64,000 nucleotides of DNA from Pelomonas sp047654785 (GTDB taxonomy: Bacteria; Pseudomonadota; Gammaproteobacteria; Burkholderiales; Burkholderiaceae_C): NCBI RefSeq assembly GCF_047654785.1, contig NZ_JASGKQ010000002.1, forward strand, positions 682,001 through 746,000, written 5' to 3'. The translations under genes and the position numbers were made by a program. The notes below the pieces were generated by a model. That model was not told the origin of the DNA. It was given only the letters and a program-made list of their open reading frames with translations, and did not search any database. Below, piece by piece: positions 33,335 to 41,372 of the stretch (position 1 is its first letter; every line of letters starts with the position of its first letter).

Positions 33335-35002
33335 ATGGACCCCATATTGAGCCGGATCGCCGGCGTCACCTACCCGTCGCCCGAACGCGCAGCCGCCGCC
33401 CTGGCCACCGGCGCGTGGATCGGCCGCACGGTCGGCGACGCGCTGCGCCAGGTCGCGTCCGAATGCCCGGACCAGCCGGCCTTCATCAGCGACGAGCGCA
33501 CGATCGACTTCCGCGAACTCGATGAGGCGACCGACCGCCTCGCCGCCGCGCTGCTGGCGATGGGCCTGGCCACCGGCGACCGCGCGATATTCCAGCTCGG
33601 CACCAGCGTCGAGACCGCGGTCGTGCTGCTGGCCTGCTACAAGGCCGGCATCGTGCCGGTGTGCTCGCTGCCGCAGCACCGCGAGATCGAGATCGGGCAA
33701 CTGACGCAGCAGTCGGGCGCGCGCGGCTATTTCGTGCAGGCCGATTTCGGCTCGAGCGTCGACCTGGTCGGCTTCGCGCAGTCCATGGTTGCGCGCCATC
33801 CGTCGCTGCAGCATCTCGTCGTCGTGCGCGGCGCGCGCCCCGGGCTGACCTCGGCCGAGGCCCTGATCGACGGCATGCCGCTGGACGCGGCGCGGCGCCG
33901 CCTGGCCGGGCTGCCGCTGGGGCCGCAGGACGTGCTCAGCTTCCAGCTCTCCGGCGGTACGACCGGCGTGCCGAAGATCATCCCGCGCTTCCACGCGGAG
34001 TACCTCGGCCATGCGGCCGGCTGGATGCGGTGCTATCGCATCGATGCCGACTGCCGCGTGATCTGGTCGCTGCCGCTGCTGCACAACGCCGGCCAGCTCT
34101 ACGCGCTCGTGCCGGCGGCCGCGTTCGGCGTCACCACGGTGCTGATGCCCAGGGTCGACATCGCGCGCATGCTGGAGCTGATCGCCACGCACCGCGTCAC
34201 CCACGCGCTGTCGATCGGCCCGATCGCGCCACAGCTGCTCGCCTACACCGAGGTCGCGCGCCACGACCTCTCCTCGCTGCGCCTGTTCGCGACGATGAGC
34301 CGCGCCGACACGCTGGAGGCGCACCTGGGCGTGCCGTGCTCGAACCTCTACGGCATCACCGAAGGGCTGCTGCTCGGCTCGCCGGCAGATGCGCCGCCCG
34401 CCGCGCGCCACCACACGCAGGGCGCGTCGGGCAATGCCGACGACGAGGTGCGGCTGCTCGATCCCGACTCCGAAGCGCCCGTCGCGCCGGGCCAGGCGGG
34501 CGAGATGTGCTTCCGCGGCCCGTCGAGCCTCACGGGCTTCTTCGACAACCCCGAGGCGAGCGCCGCAGCCTTCACGTCCGATGGCTTCTACCGCACCGGC
34601 GACATGATGACCGCGCATGTCGTGGACGGGCAGACGTACTACGCCTTCGAAGGCCGGCTGCGCGACAACGTCAACCGCGGCGGCGAGAAGATCGGCTGCG
34701 AGGAGGTCGAGGGCTTCGTCGCCAGGCATCCGGCCGTGGCCGACGCCAAGCTGGTGGCGATGCCCGACCCGATCTACGGCGAGAAGGGCTGCATCTTCCT
34801 CGTGCCGCGGCCGGGCATGGCGGCGCCGACGGTGAAGGAGCTGGCGGCCTTCCTCGTCGCGCAGGGGCTGGCCAAGTACAAGTGCCCGGAGCGCGTCGAG
34901 GTCCTGGAGGCCTACCCGGTGACCCGTGTCGGCAAGGTCGACAAGCCGGCGCTGAAGAAGCTGATTGCCGACCTCCTGGCCGCCGAAGGGGGCCGGCCAT
35001 GA
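33335..35002 (+). CDS. Aryl-AMP/CoA ligase (ANL superfamily, salicylate/DHB-AMP ligase-like)
   Basis: 555 residues. The phosphate loop is SGGTTGVPK, the A5-like motif YGITEG, the hinge region YRTGDM with FEGRLRDNVNRGGEKIG, and the catalytic lysine lies in RVGKVDKPALKK. The whole layout follows 2,3-dihydroxybenzoate/salicylate adenylating enzymes (EntE/DhbE/SdgA type). It would activate an aromatic acid as adenylate and then CoA thioester. A good ribosome-binding site AAGGAG ends 6 bases before ATG. The stop overlaps the thioesterase start (ATGA). Confidence 0.9.
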   Translation: MDPILSRIAGVTYPSPERAAAALATGAWIGRTVGDALRQVASECPDQPAFISDERTIDFRELDEATDRLAAALLAMGLATGDRAIFQLGTSVETAVVLLACYKAGIVPVCSLPQHREIEIGQLTQQSGARGYFVQADFGSSVDLVGFAQSMVARHPSLQHLVVVRGARPGLTSAEALIDGMPLDAARRRLAGLPLGPQDVLSFQLSGGTTGVPKIIPRFHAEYLGHAAGWMRCYRIDADCRVIWSLPLLHNAGQLYALVPAAAFGVTTVLMPRVDIARMLELIATHRVTHALSIGPIAPQLLAYTEVARHDLSSLRLFATMSRADTLEAHLGVPCSNLYGITEGLLLGSPADAPPAARHHTQGASGNADDEVRLLDPDSEAPVAPGQAGEMCFRGPSSLTGFFDNPEASAAAFTSDGFYRTGDMMTAHVVDGQTYYAFEGRLRDNVNRGGEKIGCEEVEGFVARHPAVADAKLVAMPDPIYGEKGCIFLVPRPGMAAPTVKELAAFLVAQGLAKYKCPERVEVLEAYPVTRVGKVDKPALKKLIADLLAAEGGRP

Positions 35003-35472
35003 TCGCCACCGAGCAAGTGCTGTCCACCGTGCCGCTGGTCGTGCGGCGCCGCGTCAAGTGGGGCGAGTGCGACCCCGCGGGCGTCGTCTACACGGTGACG
35101 TTCTCGGAGTACGTGCTGTCGTCGGCCGAGCTGTTCTACGGCGCGCTGTTCGAGACGACGCCGCAGCGCGCGAAGCGGGAGCAGGGCTTCGGGACGCCGA
35201 GCCGCGCGCTGTCCTTCGACTTCCGCCGCTCGCTGTGGCCCGACGAGGACTTCGACATGACCGTGCGCGTGGCGGAGATCTCGACCCGCACCTACACGCT
35301 CGAGATCACCGGCCGGACGCTGGAAGGCGATGTCGTGTTCATCGCCAGGCTGACCCCCGTCTGCGTGGCGCGCGACGAGCGCCGCTCGATCGAGATCCCC
35401 GCCCCCTTCCGTGCTGCGCTGGAGCGCTACCGGGACGCCTGCGCGGCGTCCATTCAGGAGATTGACGCATGA
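34999..35472 (+). CDS. Hot-dog thioesterase (4-hydroxybenzoyl-CoA thioesterase type)
   Basis: 157 residues, single hot-dog fold. WGECDPAGVVYTVTFSEYV contains the Asp-Pro-Ala-Gly-Val catalytic signature of the 4HBT group; FDFRRSLWPDEDFDMTVRV and TYTLEITG are the central strands. It would release the hydroxylated aromatic acid from CoA. Coupled at both ends by ATGA overlaps, between the ligase and the flavin monooxygenase, so the three act together. Confidence 0.9.
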   Translation: MIATEQVLSTVPLVVRRRVKWGECDPAGVVYTVTFSEYVLSSAELFYGALFETTPQRAKREQGFGTPSRALSFDFRRSLWPDEDFDMTVRVAEISTRTYTLEITGRTLEGDVVFIARLTPVCVARDERRSIEIPAPFRAALERYRDACAASIQEIDA

Positions 35473-36608
35473 AGATCACCATCATCGGCGCCGGCCCGGC
35501 CGGCCTCTACTTCGCCCTGCTCGCCAAGAAGCACGAGCGCTCGCACGACATCCGTGTCATCGAGCAGAACCCGCAAGGGGCCACCTACGGCTGGGGCGTC
35601 GTGTTCTCGGACGTGGGCCTGGCCTTCCTGAAGGACGCCGACCCCGAGTTCTTCGCCGAGTTCACCGCGCACCACGAGCGCTGCGACTACATGGAGATCG
35701 TGCACCGCGGCCACCACGTGCAGGTGCACGGCAACCATTTCTCGCGCACCTCGCGCATCGACATGCTGGACACGCTGCAGCGGGCCTGCGAACGCGAAGG
35801 CATCCGCATCGAATACGGCCGCCGCGTCGAGGACGTGGGCGCGCTGGCCGCCGACTGCGACCTGCTGGTCGCCGCCGACGGCGGCAACAGCGCGGTGCGT
35901 GGGCAGTATGCCGAGCACTTCCGGCCGAGCTTCGAGAAGCGGCGCAACAAGTTCGCCTGGTACGGCACCCGCCAGCGCTTCCATCCGGTCTCGCTGATCT
36001 TCCGCGAGAGTGAGCACGGGGTCTTCATCGCCCACAGCTACCAGTACAGCCCGACGCTGTCGACCTTCCTGGTCGAGGTCGACCCGGACACCTGGCGGCG
36101 TGCCGGCCTGGACCGCGCGAGCGAGGACGAGAGCCGGCGCTATTGCGCCCAGGTGTTCGGCGCCGAACTCGGCAGCAACGAGCTGCTGAGCAACCGCTCG
36201 CTCTGGTTCGAAGCCAACATCGTCAAGAACGAGCGCTGGACGCACGGCAACATCGTGCTGCTCGGCGACGCGCTGCGCACCGTGCACTTCTCGCTCGGCT
36301 CGGGCACGCGCATGGCGATGCAGGACGCGATCGCGCTGCAGCGCGGGCTGGCGGCGCATCCGGGCGACGTGCAGGCCGCCTTCGCCGCCTTCGAGGCCGA
36401 GCGCCGCCCCGCGTCCTCCTCGTTCCAGCAGTCGGCCGCCAGGAGCCTGGACTGGTACGAGAACGTGGCGGGCAAGCTGCACCTCGACCCCGTCAGCTTC
36501 GCCTATGACTACATGCGGCGCACCGGCCAGGTCAGCCACGACGACCTGCGCAAGCGCGACCCCCACTTCACCGCCGCCTTCGATGCGCTGCGGGCCACGG
36601 ACCGTTAA
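35469..36608 (+). CDS. FAD monooxygenase, salicyloyl-CoA/2-aminobenzoyl-CoA hydroxylase type
   Basis: 379 residues. FAD motif IIGAGPAGLYFALLAKK at the start, YGWGVVFSD as in aromatic acyl-CoA hydroxylases, the second cofactor motif LLGDALRTVHFSLGSGT with the GD pair. The N-terminal pattern resembles the monooxygenase half of 2-aminobenzoyl-CoA monooxygenase/reductase and salicyloyl-CoA 5-hydroxylase more than free-acid salicylate hydroxylase; the length matches the hydroxylase-only form. Its position after a CoA ligase and thioesterase agrees with a CoA-bound substrate. Confidence 0.85.
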   Translation: MKITIIGAGPAGLYFALLAKKHERSHDIRVIEQNPQGATYGWGVVFSDVGLAFLKDADPEFFAEFTAHHERCDYMEIVHRGHHVQVHGNHFSRTSRIDMLDTLQRACEREGIRIEYGRRVEDVGALAADCDLLVAADGGNSAVRGQYAEHFRPSFEKRRNKFAWYGTRQRFHPVSLIFRESEHGVFIAHSYQYSPTLSTFLVEVDPDTWRRAGLDRASEDESRRYCAQVFGAELGSNELLSNRSLWFEANIVKNERWTHGNIVLLGDALRTVHFSLGSGTRMAMQDAIALQRGLAAHPGDVQAAFAAFEAERRPASSSFQQSAARSLDWYENVAGKLHLDPVSFAYDYMRRTGQVSHDDLRKRDPHFTAAFDALRATDR

Positions 36609-36618
36609 GGAGATCCAC

Positions 36619-37992
36619 GTGAGCACCCTCAACGTTTCCGACGTGATCGACCGCAGCCGCCTGGGCCGGTCGCAGATGCTCGTCCTGATGCTCTGTGCGC
36701 TGTGCCTGGTCATCGACGGCTTCGACGTGCAGGCGATGGGCTACGTGGCACCGGCCGTTATCAAGCAATGGGGCATCGCCAAGGCCGATCTCGGCGCGGT
36801 GTTCGGCGCCGGCCTCGTCGGCATGGCCCTGGGCGCGCTGTGCCTCGGGCCGGTCGCCGACCGGATCGGCCGCAGGCCGGTACTCGTGGGCGCGATGCTG
36901 TTCCTGTCCGCCGCGATGTTCGCCACCGCGCAGGCGAGTTCGGTGCGCGAACTGCTGCTGCTGCGCTTCGCCACCGGCCTGGCGATGGGCGCGATCATCC
37001 CGAACGCCGTGGCGCTGGCGGGCGAGTTCAGCCCGGCGCGCATCCGCGTGACGCTGATGATGATCACGTCGTCGGGCTTCATCGTCGGCGGCGCCGTCGG
37101 CGGTGCGATCGCGGCCGCGCTGCTGCCGGCCTTCGGCTGGTCCTCGGTCTTCATCGCCGGCGCGGTGGCGCCCCTGGTCGTCGGCCTGGTGATGCTGGGG
37201 GTCATGCCCGAATCGCTGCAGTTCCTCGCTTTGCAGGGCCGCCGCCTCGGTACCGTGAAGCGCTGGCTCGAACGCATCGACCCCTCGCTGCGGATCACGG
37301 CCGACACGGTCTTCGTCGTCCCCGAGAAGAAGAAGCAGGGCGTGCCCTTCATGCATCTGTTCCGCGATGCGATGGGCACCGGCACCGTGCTGTTGTGGAC
37401 GGTCAATTTCATGAACCTGCTGGCCGCCTACTTCCTGGCGAACTGGCTGCCGGTGATCATGTCCGAAGCCGGGCACGGCGGCTCGCAGGCGGTCCTCGCC
37501 GGCACGATCTTCTGGGTCGGCGGCATCGTCGGCAACCTGCTGCTCGGCTGGTTCGTCGACCGGCGCGGCTTCGGCCCGACGCTCGCGGTCACCTTCGTCA
37601 CCGCGGCCGTGGCCATCGCGCTGATCGGGCAGGTGGCCGGCTCGATGCTGCTCGCCTGCCTGGCGATCGTCGCCGCGGGCTTCTGCGTGCTCGGCGGCCA
37701 GACGGCGCTGAATGCACTGGCCGCCGTCTACTACCCGACGTCCGTGCGCTCGACCGGCATGGGCTGGGCGCTCGGCATCGGCCGCCTCGGTTCGATCTTC
37801 GGACCGGTGATCGGCGGCGAGCTGATGCGCCTGAACTGGACCACGGCGAACCTGTTCCTCGCCGCGGCGGTCCCGGCCGCGCTGGCCCTCGTCGCCGTGC
37901 TGCTGTTCTGGCGCTCGGGGGCCTTGCCCGCCTCGGCCGCCGCCGCGCGGCCGGCCGCCAGCCACGCCCCCTCCGAACGCCACTTCACTTGA
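36619..37992 (+). CDS. MFS aromatic acid:H+ symporter (AAHS family)
   Basis: 457 residues, twelve predicted helices. DGFDVQAMGYVAPAVIKQWG in helix 1 is the AAHS fingerprint with its conserved Asp, and GPVADRIGRRPVLVGAM and AGEFSPARIRVTLMM are the loop motifs. It brings the aromatic substrate across the inner membrane with protons. It starts at GTG 36619 with AAGGAG six bases ahead; this fits better than in-frame codons further upstream that lie in the monooxygenase gene. Confidence 0.93.
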   Translation: MSTLNVSDVIDRSRLGRSQMLVLMLCALCLVIDGFDVQAMGYVAPAVIKQWGIAKADLGAVFGAGLVGMALGALCLGPVADRIGRRPVLVGAMLFLSAAMFATAQASSVRELLLLRFATGLAMGAIIPNAVALAGEFSPARIRVTLMMITSSGFIVGGAVGGAIAAALLPAFGWSSVFIAGAVAPLVVGLVMLGVMPESLQFLALQGRRLGTVKRWLERIDPSLRITADTVFVVPEKKKQGVPFMHLFRDAMGTGTVLLWTVNFMNLLAAYFLANWLPVIMSEAGHGGSQAVLAGTIFWVGGIVGNLLLGWFVDRRGFGPTLAVTFVTAAVAIALIGQVAGSMLLACLAIVAAGFCVLGGQTALNALAAVYYPTSVRSTGMGWALGIGRLGSIFGPVIGGELMRLNWTTANLFLAAAVPAALALVAVLLFWRSGALPASAAAARPAASHAPSERHFT

Positions 37993-38003
37993 TCGAGGCT
38001 CCC

Positions 38004-38753
38004 ATGACCAGAACCTTCCGCATCGGGCAGATCGTGCCCAGTTCCAACACGACGATGGAGACCGAGGTGCCCGCGATGTTCCGCGCCCGCGAGGCGATCC
38101 GGCCCGAACGTTTCACCTTCCATTCGAGCCGCATGCGCATGCACAAGGTGACGAAGGAGGAGCTCGAAGCCATGAACAAGGAGAGCCTGCGCTGCGCCGC
38201 GGAGCTGGCCGATGCCCGCGTGGACGTGATGAGCACGGCCTGCCTGGTCGCGATCATGGCGATGGGCGTGGGCTACCACCGCGAGACCGAGCGCGAGCTG
38301 ACCGCCGTCGCGCGTGCCAACCAGTCGCTTGCGCCGGTCATGACCTCGGCCGGCGCGCTGGTCGACGGGCTCAAGACGCTCGGCGCGAAGCGCATCTCGC
38401 TGATGGCGCCGTACATGCGGCCGCTGACCGACCTGGTCGTCAAATACATCGAGCACGAGGGCATCGAGGTCATCGACTCGATCTGCTTCGAGATCCCCGA
38501 CAACCTCGAGGTCGGCCGGCGGGACCCGATGCAGCTGCTCCATGACGTCAAGCGGCTCGACACCGCGGGCGCCGACGTCGTGGTCGCCTCGGCCTGCGTG
38601 CAGATGCCCTCGCTGCCGGCGATCCAGCGCATCGAGGACATGCTCGGCATCCGCACGGTGTCGACCGCGGCCTGCACCGTGCGCCGGATGCTCGACCACC
38701 TCGGGCTCGAACCGGTATCGCCCGGCGCCGGCGCGCTGCTGGCCGCCCGATAG
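38004..38753 (+). CDS. Maleate isomerase-like protein (Asp/Glu racemase superfamily)
   Basis: 249 residues. GQIVPSSNTTMETEVPAMF is the N-terminal signature of maleate cis-trans isomerases and arylmalonate decarboxylase relatives; the two catalytic cysteines lie in STACLVAIMAMG and VASACVQMPSLP. Maleate isomerase turns maleate into fumarate, the last step of several pathways that open a ring to a maleyl unit (nicotinate via maleamate, some gentisate routes). Its presence suggests the cluster's product enters the TCA cycle as fumarate. GAGG precedes the ATG. Confidence 0.85.
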   Translation: MTRTFRIGQIVPSSNTTMETEVPAMFRAREAIRPERFTFHSSRMRMHKVTKEELEAMNKESLRCAAELADARVDVMSTACLVAIMAMGVGYHRETERELTAVARANQSLAPVMTSAGALVDGLKTLGAKRISLMAPYMRPLTDLVVKYIEHEGIEVIDSICFEIPDNLEVGRRDPMQLLHDVKRLDTAGADVVVASACVQMPSLPAIQRIEDMLGIRTVSTAACTVRRMLDHLGLEPVSPGAGALLAAR

Positions 38754-38808
38754 CCGGACCGCCCGGCACACCGCTGAATCCCTTCCAACAACACAGGAGA
38801 CAAGACCC

Positions 38809-39906
38809 ATGAAGGCTGCACTGATGGCCACGGCGCTGCTCGCGCTCGCGAACTCGAATGCACGGGCGCAGAGCGTCTCGATCTACGGCCTGCTCGACAC
38901 CGGCGTCGAGTACGTCAGCCATGTCGGCGCCGCCGGGGCGGGCCTCAAGCGCATGCCGGGGCAGACCGGCGCCATGCCCTCACGGCTGGGCTTTCGCGGC
39001 AGCGAAGACCTTGGCGACGGCCTCAGCGCGGTGTTCGTGCTCGAGCAGGGCCTGCTCGCGGATGGCGGCGTGCTCGGCCAGGGCGGCCGGGCCTTCGGGC
39101 GCATGGCCCACGTCGGCCTGAGCAGCAAGCGCTGGGGAACGCTGAGCTTTGGCCGCCAGTACACGATGCTGTTCTGGTCGCTGCTCAACGCCGACATCCT
39201 CGGGCCGGGCATCTACAGCTCCTCGTCGCTGGACAGCTACATCCCGAACGCCCGCGCCGACAACTCGATCGCCTACCGCGGCACCTTCAGCGGCCTGACC
39301 GTCGGCGCCACGTTCAGCCTGGGCCGGGATGCCGTCAACGCCGGCCCCAGCCCCGCGGGGACGAACTGCGCCGGCGAACGCGCGTCCGATGCGCGCGCCT
39401 GCCGCGAATGGTCGGCGCTGCTCAAGTACGACGCGGCGACGTGGGGGCTGGCGATCGCGGTGGACGAGCTGCGCGGCGGCCCCGGCGCCTTCGGCGGGCT
39501 CACGGCTTCCGCATTGAGCGACCGGCGCGTCTCGGCCAATGGCTATTACAAGGTCAGCTCGACCACGCTGGCGGGCGGCGTGATCCGCCGCCGCAACGAA
39601 GGCAGCGCGGCGACCTCTCGCAGCGACCTCTGGTACCTCGGCGTGACGCAGTCGCTGACCGGCGCCCTGACCCTGGATGCGGAGCTGTTCCGCCTGTCGT
39701 TCAAGGGCAGCGGGAACAAGGCCACGCTGGGCGCGCTGCGCCTGTCCTACCTGCTGTCCAAGCGCAGCCAGGTGTATGCGACGGCCGGACACATCGCCAA
39801 CGACGGCAGCCTCGCGCTGTCCGTCAGCGCGGGAGCGCCGGGCAGCAACCCCGCCGCCGGCGCGGCGCAATCGGGCGTGATGCTGGGCGTCAGGCACAGC
39901 TTCTGA
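38809..39906 (+). CDS. Gram-negative outer-membrane porin
   Basis: 365 residues: signal peptide (MKAALMATALLALANSNARA), mature start QSVSIYGLLDTGVEYVS, then alternating beta strands and a C-terminal Phe (GVMLGVRHSF), the 16-stranded trimeric porin pattern of betaproteobacteria. PSRLGFRGSEDLGDGLSAVF is the usual second-strand motif. As the last gene of the aromatic cluster it probably lets the substrate through the outer membrane. AGGAGA lies at 38795-38800. Confidence 0.92.
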   Translation: MKAALMATALLALANSNARAQSVSIYGLLDTGVEYVSHVGAAGAGLKRMPGQTGAMPSRLGFRGSEDLGDGLSAVFVLEQGLLADGGVLGQGGRAFGRMAHVGLSSKRWGTLSFGRQYTMLFWSLLNADILGPGIYSSSSLDSYIPNARADNSIAYRGTFSGLTVGATFSLGRDAVNAGPSPAGTNCAGERASDARACREWSALLKYDAATWGLAIAVDELRGGPGAFGGLTASALSDRRVSANGYYKVSSTTLAGGVIRRRNEGSAATSRSDLWYLGVTQSLTGALTLDAELFRLSFKGSGNKATLGALRLSYLLSKRSQVYATAGHIANDGSLALSVSAGAPGSNPAAGAAQSGVMLGVRHSF

Positions 39907-39958
39907 CGAGAGGGCTTCTTGGGGGGGAGGGACGAACTTCGGTCCCAGGGCCTGGGCT

Positions 39959-39977
39959 CCCACGAGTTCCTCGTGGG
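39959..39977. other. Hairpin between porin and tRNA-Arg genes
   Basis: CCCACGAG (39959-39966) and CTCGTGGG (39970-39977) form a perfect 8-bp stem with a TTC loop; a second palindrome CCCAGG-G-CCTGGG lies just before. No T run follows on either strand, so it may be a factor-assisted terminator for the convergent transcripts. Confidence 0.5.
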
Positions 39978-40002
39978 GCAAGGACTTGCGGCCAGCGCCG
40001 GT

Positions 40003-40078
40003 TGGCGCGCCCGGCTGGGATCGAACCAGCAACCCCTGCCTTCGGAGGGCAGTACTCTATCCATTGAGCTACGGGCGC
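40003..40078 (-). tRNA. tRNA-Arg (anticodon CCG)
   Basis: 76 nt with encoded CCA (complement of 40003-40005). The acceptor stem GCGCCCG pairs with CGGGCGC. The anticodon arm CTGCC-CTCCGAA-GGCAG gives loop bases C-T-CCG-A-A, so it reads CGG codons, frequent in this genome. The T arm contains GGTTCGATCCC. The 3' end faces the catabolic cluster. Confidence 0.95.
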
Positions 40079-40135
40079 GAAGCCGCAGATTCTAACAGCG
40101 GGGTTCCACCTGCCGGGAGGCGGCGGGACGGGTGC

Positions 40136-40141
40136 CATAAT
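40136..40141 (+). promoter_or_regulatory. Possible -10 box of the cytochrome gene
   Basis: CATAAT, five of six to consensus, 84 bp before the cytochrome start. No good -35 box at the right distance. Confidence 0.35.
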
Positions 40142-40224
40142 TCAGCGGTTTTTTCGTGGTGTGCGCCAGGGCGCGCATGCCCCAGAGAGCCCGAGAAGAC
40201 CGACAAGGTTGCCAAGAGGAATCC

Positions 40225-40770
40225 ATGAGCGCCACCAGCCACGAGCATCCCCACGACGACGACGCCCACACCGGCCCGATCAAGACGCCCAAGCAACTGG
40301 CCTGGGCGGTGTTCCTGTCGTTCGTGGTGCCGGTGATCGTCATCATCATGCTGGCCAACTACGTGAGCACCGCCGTGAAGCCGGCCGCCGGCACCGGCGC
40401 GCTGGAGGGCCTGGCGGTGGCCGAGCGCATCGCGCCGGTGGGCCGCGTGGAGGTGAAGGACGTGAACGACGCCACCGCGCTGAAGACCGGCGAGCAGGTG
40501 TTCCAGGCGCAGTGCTCGGCCTGCCATGCCACCGGCGCCGCGGGCGCGCCCAAGCTGGGCGACGCGGCGGCCTGGGGGCCGCGCATCAAGAGCGGCGTCG
40601 AGGCGCTGCTGCATTCCGCGCTCGGGGGCAAGGGCAGCATGGGCCCGCAGGGCGGCGGCGATTTCTCGGACTTCGAGATCCAGCGCGCCGTGGTCTACAT
40701 GGCCAACCAGGGCGGCGCCAAGTTCGACGAGCCCAAGGCGCCGGCCCCGGCCGCGTCGGCCGCGAACTGA
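40225..40770 (+). CDS. Membrane-anchored cytochrome c5-family protein
   Basis: 181 residues. His/Asp-rich cytoplasmic start, one membrane helix (AWAVFLSFVVPVIVIIMLANYV, about 27-48), then a periplasmic mono-heme domain with CSACH (Cys97, Cys100, His101) and a distal Met139 in KGSMGPQ. Ends in a Pro/Ala-rich tail. It carries electrons between respiratory complexes in the periplasm. AAGAGGA precedes the ATG. Confidence 0.92.
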   Translation: MSATSHEHPHDDDAHTGPIKTPKQLAWAVFLSFVVPVIVIIMLANYVSTAVKPAAGTGALEGLAVAERIAPVGRVEVKDVNDATALKTGEQVFQAQCSACHATGAAGAPKLGDAAAWGPRIKSGVEALLHSALGGKGSMGPQGGGDFSDFEIQRAVVYMANQGGAKFDEPKAPAPAASAAN

Positions 40771-40796
40771 GCCCGGCGCCCCGCGCTGTCCGCCAG

Positions 40797-40819
40797 GCCC
40801 GCCGCGTGCGGGCTTTTTT
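40797..40819 (+). terminator. Rho-independent terminator of the cytochrome gene
   Basis: GCCCGC (40797-40802) and GCGGGC (40808-40813) around a five-base loop, followed by six T (40814-40819). Confidence 0.88.
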
Positions 40820-40841
40820 GCGGCCGCCGGGGCCGTCCCGG

Positions 40842-41357
40842 TCAGGGCTGCGGGCGGCGCTGGAAGCCGTGGCGCGTGGGCAGCTCGGCGGCGAGGCAGT
40901 CCTGCGGGGTCCAGCGGCCGGCCTCCACCGCGTCGGCGGCCAGCGCCATGTCCAGCGTGTGCACCAGGCCCGGGCCCAGGTCGGTGAGCAGGTAGAGGCG
41001 GCCGGCTTCGTCCAGCCAGGTCGATGCGACCTGGGCTTCGAGGCCGGTGTGGCTCAGCACGCGGCCGTCGGGCTGCAGCCGCCAGATCCACGGCGTGGCC
41101 TCCAGCTCGACGTAGACGCGCTGCGGGCCGTTCTGGAAGAACCAGGCGCCGCGCGCGTCCACGTCGTAGTTGCGACCGATGAAGGCCAGCAGCTTGTCGT
41201 GCTCGATGCGGCTGCCCTTGACGGCGGGGAAGGGGCCGGCGCGCTGGATGCGCTCGTCGCGCATGTACCAGTCGCCGCGCGCGTCCAGCGCCAGCCAGCC
41301 GTAGCAGTGCGGCACGTGGGGCCATTTCTTCAGCGCGGCTTCGACGATCGGGTCCAT
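40842..41357 (-). CDS. Conserved hypothetical protein (tentatively DUF2946)
   Basis: 171 residues, soluble, no signal. Conserved-looking start AALKKWPHVPHCYGWLALDA, then repeated short strand motifs such as WYMRDERIQRAG, AWFFQNGPQRVYVELEATPW and LYLLTDLGPGL, suggesting an all-beta fold. I recall this pattern as a family found in Burkholderiales, labelled DUF2946, but the label is from memory. It ends in ARHGF-like Arg/Pro residues. Last gene of the chain that begins at radA, 15 bp after the hydrolase gene. Confidence 0.7.
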   Translation of the reverse strand: MDPIVEAALKKWPHVPHCYGWLALDARGDWYMRDERIQRAGPFPAVKGSRIEHDKLLAFIGRNYDVDARGAWFFQNGPQRVYVELEATPWIWRLQPDGRVLSHTGLEAQVASTWLDEAGRLYLLTDLGPGLVHTLDMALAADAVEAGRWTPQDCLAAELPTRHGFQRRPQP

Positions 41358-41372
41358 CGGCCTCCTTCCGGG

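Noticed and set aside
30950..40002. A complete integrative element
   Set aside because: No integrase, excisionase, transfer genes or tRNA-end duplication could be found by eye; kept only as a low-scored possibility.
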